A stretch of DNA of 64,000 nucleotides from Citrus sinensis (taxonomy: Eukaryota; Streptophyta; Magnoliopsida; Sapindales; Rutaceae): the NCBI RefSeq assembly GCF_022201045.2, contig NC_068562.1, positions 9,096,001-9,160,000 on the forward strand. Direction: 5' to 3'. Below are positions 61,764-64,000 of this stretch, in pieces (positions within the stretch are counted from its first letter, which is position 1; the number at the start of each line of letters is the position of its first letter). The notes beneath the pieces are model-generated. The model saw only the letters and a list, made by a program, of their open reading frames with translations, was not told the DNA's origin and made no database searches. The translations under genes and the position numbers were made by a program.

Positions 61764-63789
61764 TCACTGGCCCAAGATATCCGACACTGACTTGTTGATG
61801 ATTTGGAATAGCTCTTCCCTGTAAGCAAAGCAGAAAATCAGAGTCAGGCAACAAAAACTGAAGAAAAAGCCGTGCAAATTATCCAACCTTTTAAATGCAA
61901 ATTGTTGTTTTGGCTATATAAACATCTTGCACCAAAGGGCCTCAGTTTCTTTGGAAATCAAACCAAAGCAGTTGCGGCAAAATTTACTCACCTATCAGGT
62001 TTGAACAAGAGATAACGATATACAAACCACTGGAAAGAAGAGAGAATGAGTTAATATAAATGTCAAAGATGAGAACCGTGTACATATTAACATCAACAAA
62101 AGGTAATTAATGCTTCAAAAGCTTTCTTTTATTTTCTTCTCCCATTCACAACAACCATGCCATATAATTATTTCAATAACACTTACTGTAGAAAACAATA
62201 TCCCGATCAGTTCTAGTGCATTTGGGATAATTGGCAGCTTGTCAATAGCCTGTTCATATCAACAAGGATAAAAACTGTCAATCTACTGTTTGTTAGGCTG
62301 AAAGCAAATGACCACAATCATGTGAATATGTGTAGCAAAACTAAGTTGAAAGACATCCACCCGAAAAAAATTTAACCAGTGAAAATGGTCCAATCAGATA
62401 GTTGAATGATCTATAAAATGTTGTTGACCAAATGAAATAAGATTTTAATCTGATAACTAATAAATTGTTACATGAGAAAAGAAATGGGCATACTTTTAGT
62501 GGCTTGTTCAGTTCAAGTCTGGTCAAATGGATATTACTTCAAAAAAATTTTGACTCCGTCACTAACATATTCACTTTTCCATAACAATAGTGAGTAAGAA
62601 TTATGCATATTAGTCAAACATAAGAAGTAGCACTTACAGTAATCAGATTTACCGACGCCCATAGAGCCACTATACCTGCAAATCCCAATCCAATAAGACC
62701 TAGCCGATCTTCGGAGCTATCCCACTATTTCAAGCAAATCAAAACCCATTCAGGGAGGAAAAAATGTGATCTCTATCCGAACAAAAGCAAACTTCACTTG
62801 ATCACAAAGGTGATATAACAGTCTTAGAGAGGTACTCACAACATTTTGAACAGACTTAAAAACAGTAAGAGAGGTTGAAGACTCGGAACTTTCCCCAGAG
62901 GCCTTCGCAACAATTGCAAGACAGTTTTGCTTCTCTGTGATATGATAAAATATGAACCGACAATGAAAAGAAATCAGCCAAAGCATAGAATGGAACACCG
63001 AATTGAACCTATAAAATAAATGATCTTGCTACAACATTGGCAAAAGCAAGGACAGGGTTTGCAAGCGTAGCATTACACTCTCAGAAATTAATTCCCACCT
63101 TTGAATTGTCTATCTTCAATACCTATCTTCAATACCTATTGATGCCTAAATTTGGAAGAGAGAACCATCAACCAAGTTCCAAGAGAATCTATTTGCAGAT
63201 TTTACATTGAAAAATACTTGATTGCAGTTCTGTCTGGCTTTATATTGACTTTTCAAACATAAAGAAGTTTCAAACTAACTTATAGTCCCAGCACAATCAA
63301 ACCGGATTGTCACCATTAAACCTATAGGTAACCAGTTTCAAACTAGCTTTTAGTCCCAGCACAATCAAACCAAATTGTCACCATTAAACCTATAAATAAT
63401 CACCCAAATTCCCATTATCATGCTTTTTAAAGGAAAAAAAATACTGAACGTAACCCTCAATTTGAAATTAAGAACCTCAATGCTTTATCCAGACTTGCTT
63501 GTGAACAAGTTTCCGCTTGAAGCTTAAAATCCTTACCAACTGTTAATTAACCTTAAATTTCAACTGTACCAAGATCCATTTCCTTACAAGTATTAGCATA
63601 TTAGTATCACTTTCAAGTTTTAACATACACACATTACAGAAAGATCAAACAAATTGACAAAAGACTAGATTAATTAAGTTTACCATTAAGAGGAGAAAGT
63701 GGGAGCTTTGGAAGAGTTATGAATAGGGATAGCTTTTGTCTTCCTTGAACCAACAAAGGTGAAGGCAAGCATGCAGTTATGGAAGCCAT
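61764..63789 (-). CDS. CURT1C: Protein CURVATURE THYLAKOID 1C, 6 exons
   Basis: A small thylakoid membrane protein that bends membranes at grana margins together with CURT1A and B. Exons in coding order: 63789-63684, 62934-62840, 62724-62638, 62249-62187, 62029-61992, 61818-61764; 147 aa. The N-terminus MASITACLPSPLLVQGRQKL is a chloroplast transit peptide. The mature part begins about AKASGESSESSTSLTVF and an amphipathic stretch (FKSVQNVWDSSEDR) precedes transmembrane segment 1 (about 74-94, GLIGLGFAGIVALWASVNL). Segment 2 (about 104-124, LELIGILFSTWFVYRYLLF) is followed by KPDREELFQIINKSVSDILG. The mature sequence fits Arabidopsis CURT1C (At1g52220) better than the A, B or D forms. Confidence 0.94.
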
Positions 63790-64000
63790 GAGTACCTGAA
63801 AAGAGAACAACAAATTACACCAAAAAAATATGACAGAAAACAAATTTGAAATAATAAATTAAAAAAGTCAAATTTTCGGTAATGGGTTATTATTTCCAAG
63901 CTCAAGGAGGTATCAAATATTCAAATGATACCATCAAAGAAAAATAAAATTAATAATAATAACAATGATAATTTTGAAGAGACAGAACTGGGTTTTACTC
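63790..64000. other. CURT1C upstream region
   Basis: Short AT-rich 5' flank at the window edge. No further gene was seen. Confidence 0.5.

Noticed and set aside
11706..63789. A biosynthetic gene cluster linking AAE13 with its neighbours
   Set aside because: The neighbours are housekeeping or organelle proteins with unrelated roles; no pathway connection is visible.

Overview
This 64 kb window is nuclear DNA of a eudicot plant. It is AT-rich, has many GT-AG introns, and is full of plant-type transposable elements. The gene products resemble Arabidopsis proteins closely, and the style fits a woody rosid such as Citrus, though the species cannot be proven from the sequence alone. Six complete protein-coding genes were rebuilt exon by exon. 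In each the joined exons give an uninterrupted frame whose length is a multiple of three. I saw no bacterial features, CRISPR arrays or tRNA/rRNA genes.

Layout. 1-2945 (minus): a duplicated 3' fragment of the malonyl-CoA synthetase gene, butted against a frameshifted pseudogene of a plant membrane-anchored protein of unknown function. 3.0-10.1 kb: transposon-rich DNA holding a possible hAT-type MITE, a TTA-flanked Harbinger-like element, and a hAT element with a second hAT-type element nested in it. 10.4-10.8 kb (minus): an open terminal exon of the same unknown family. 11.7-18.7 kb (minus): malonate--CoA ligase AAE13, 17 exons, including one apparent U12-type AT-AC intron. 20.2-21.4 kb: unidentified coding-like DNA and an F-box tail fragment. 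22.3-23.2 kb: a Mutator-like MITE inside one arm of a direct repeat. 24.3-29.0 kb (plus): an intact F-box/LRR gene followed by a decayed tandem copy. 29.4-30.2 kb: a hAT-type element with a perfect 8-bp target duplication.

31.4-37.1 kb (minus): a plastidic glucose transporter 2-like gene, 13 coding exons, with a small hairpin MITE in an intron. 38.5-41.5 kb: a complete, apparently very young non-autonomous LTR retrotransposon that carries only gag and a protease-like domain. 42.4-49.3 kb (minus): golgin candidate 5, 19 exons. 49.3-53.6 kb: gene-poor, possibly with an eroded LTR. 53.6-57.7 kb (plus): a CXC-domain (TSO1/CPP-like) transcription factor. 58.96-60.89 kb (minus): a single-exon DYW-class PPR protein. 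61.8-63.8 kb (minus): the thylakoid protein CURT1C.

The genes do not form an operon or an obvious biosynthetic cluster. The common themes are organelle function (AAE13, glucose transporter, PPR, CURT1C) and repeated duplication and transposition. The best leads are the AT-AC intron in AAE13, the gag-only retrotransposon with apparently identical LTRs and a perfect heat-shock-element match, and the interleaved duplication that split the unknown-family gene around AAE13.
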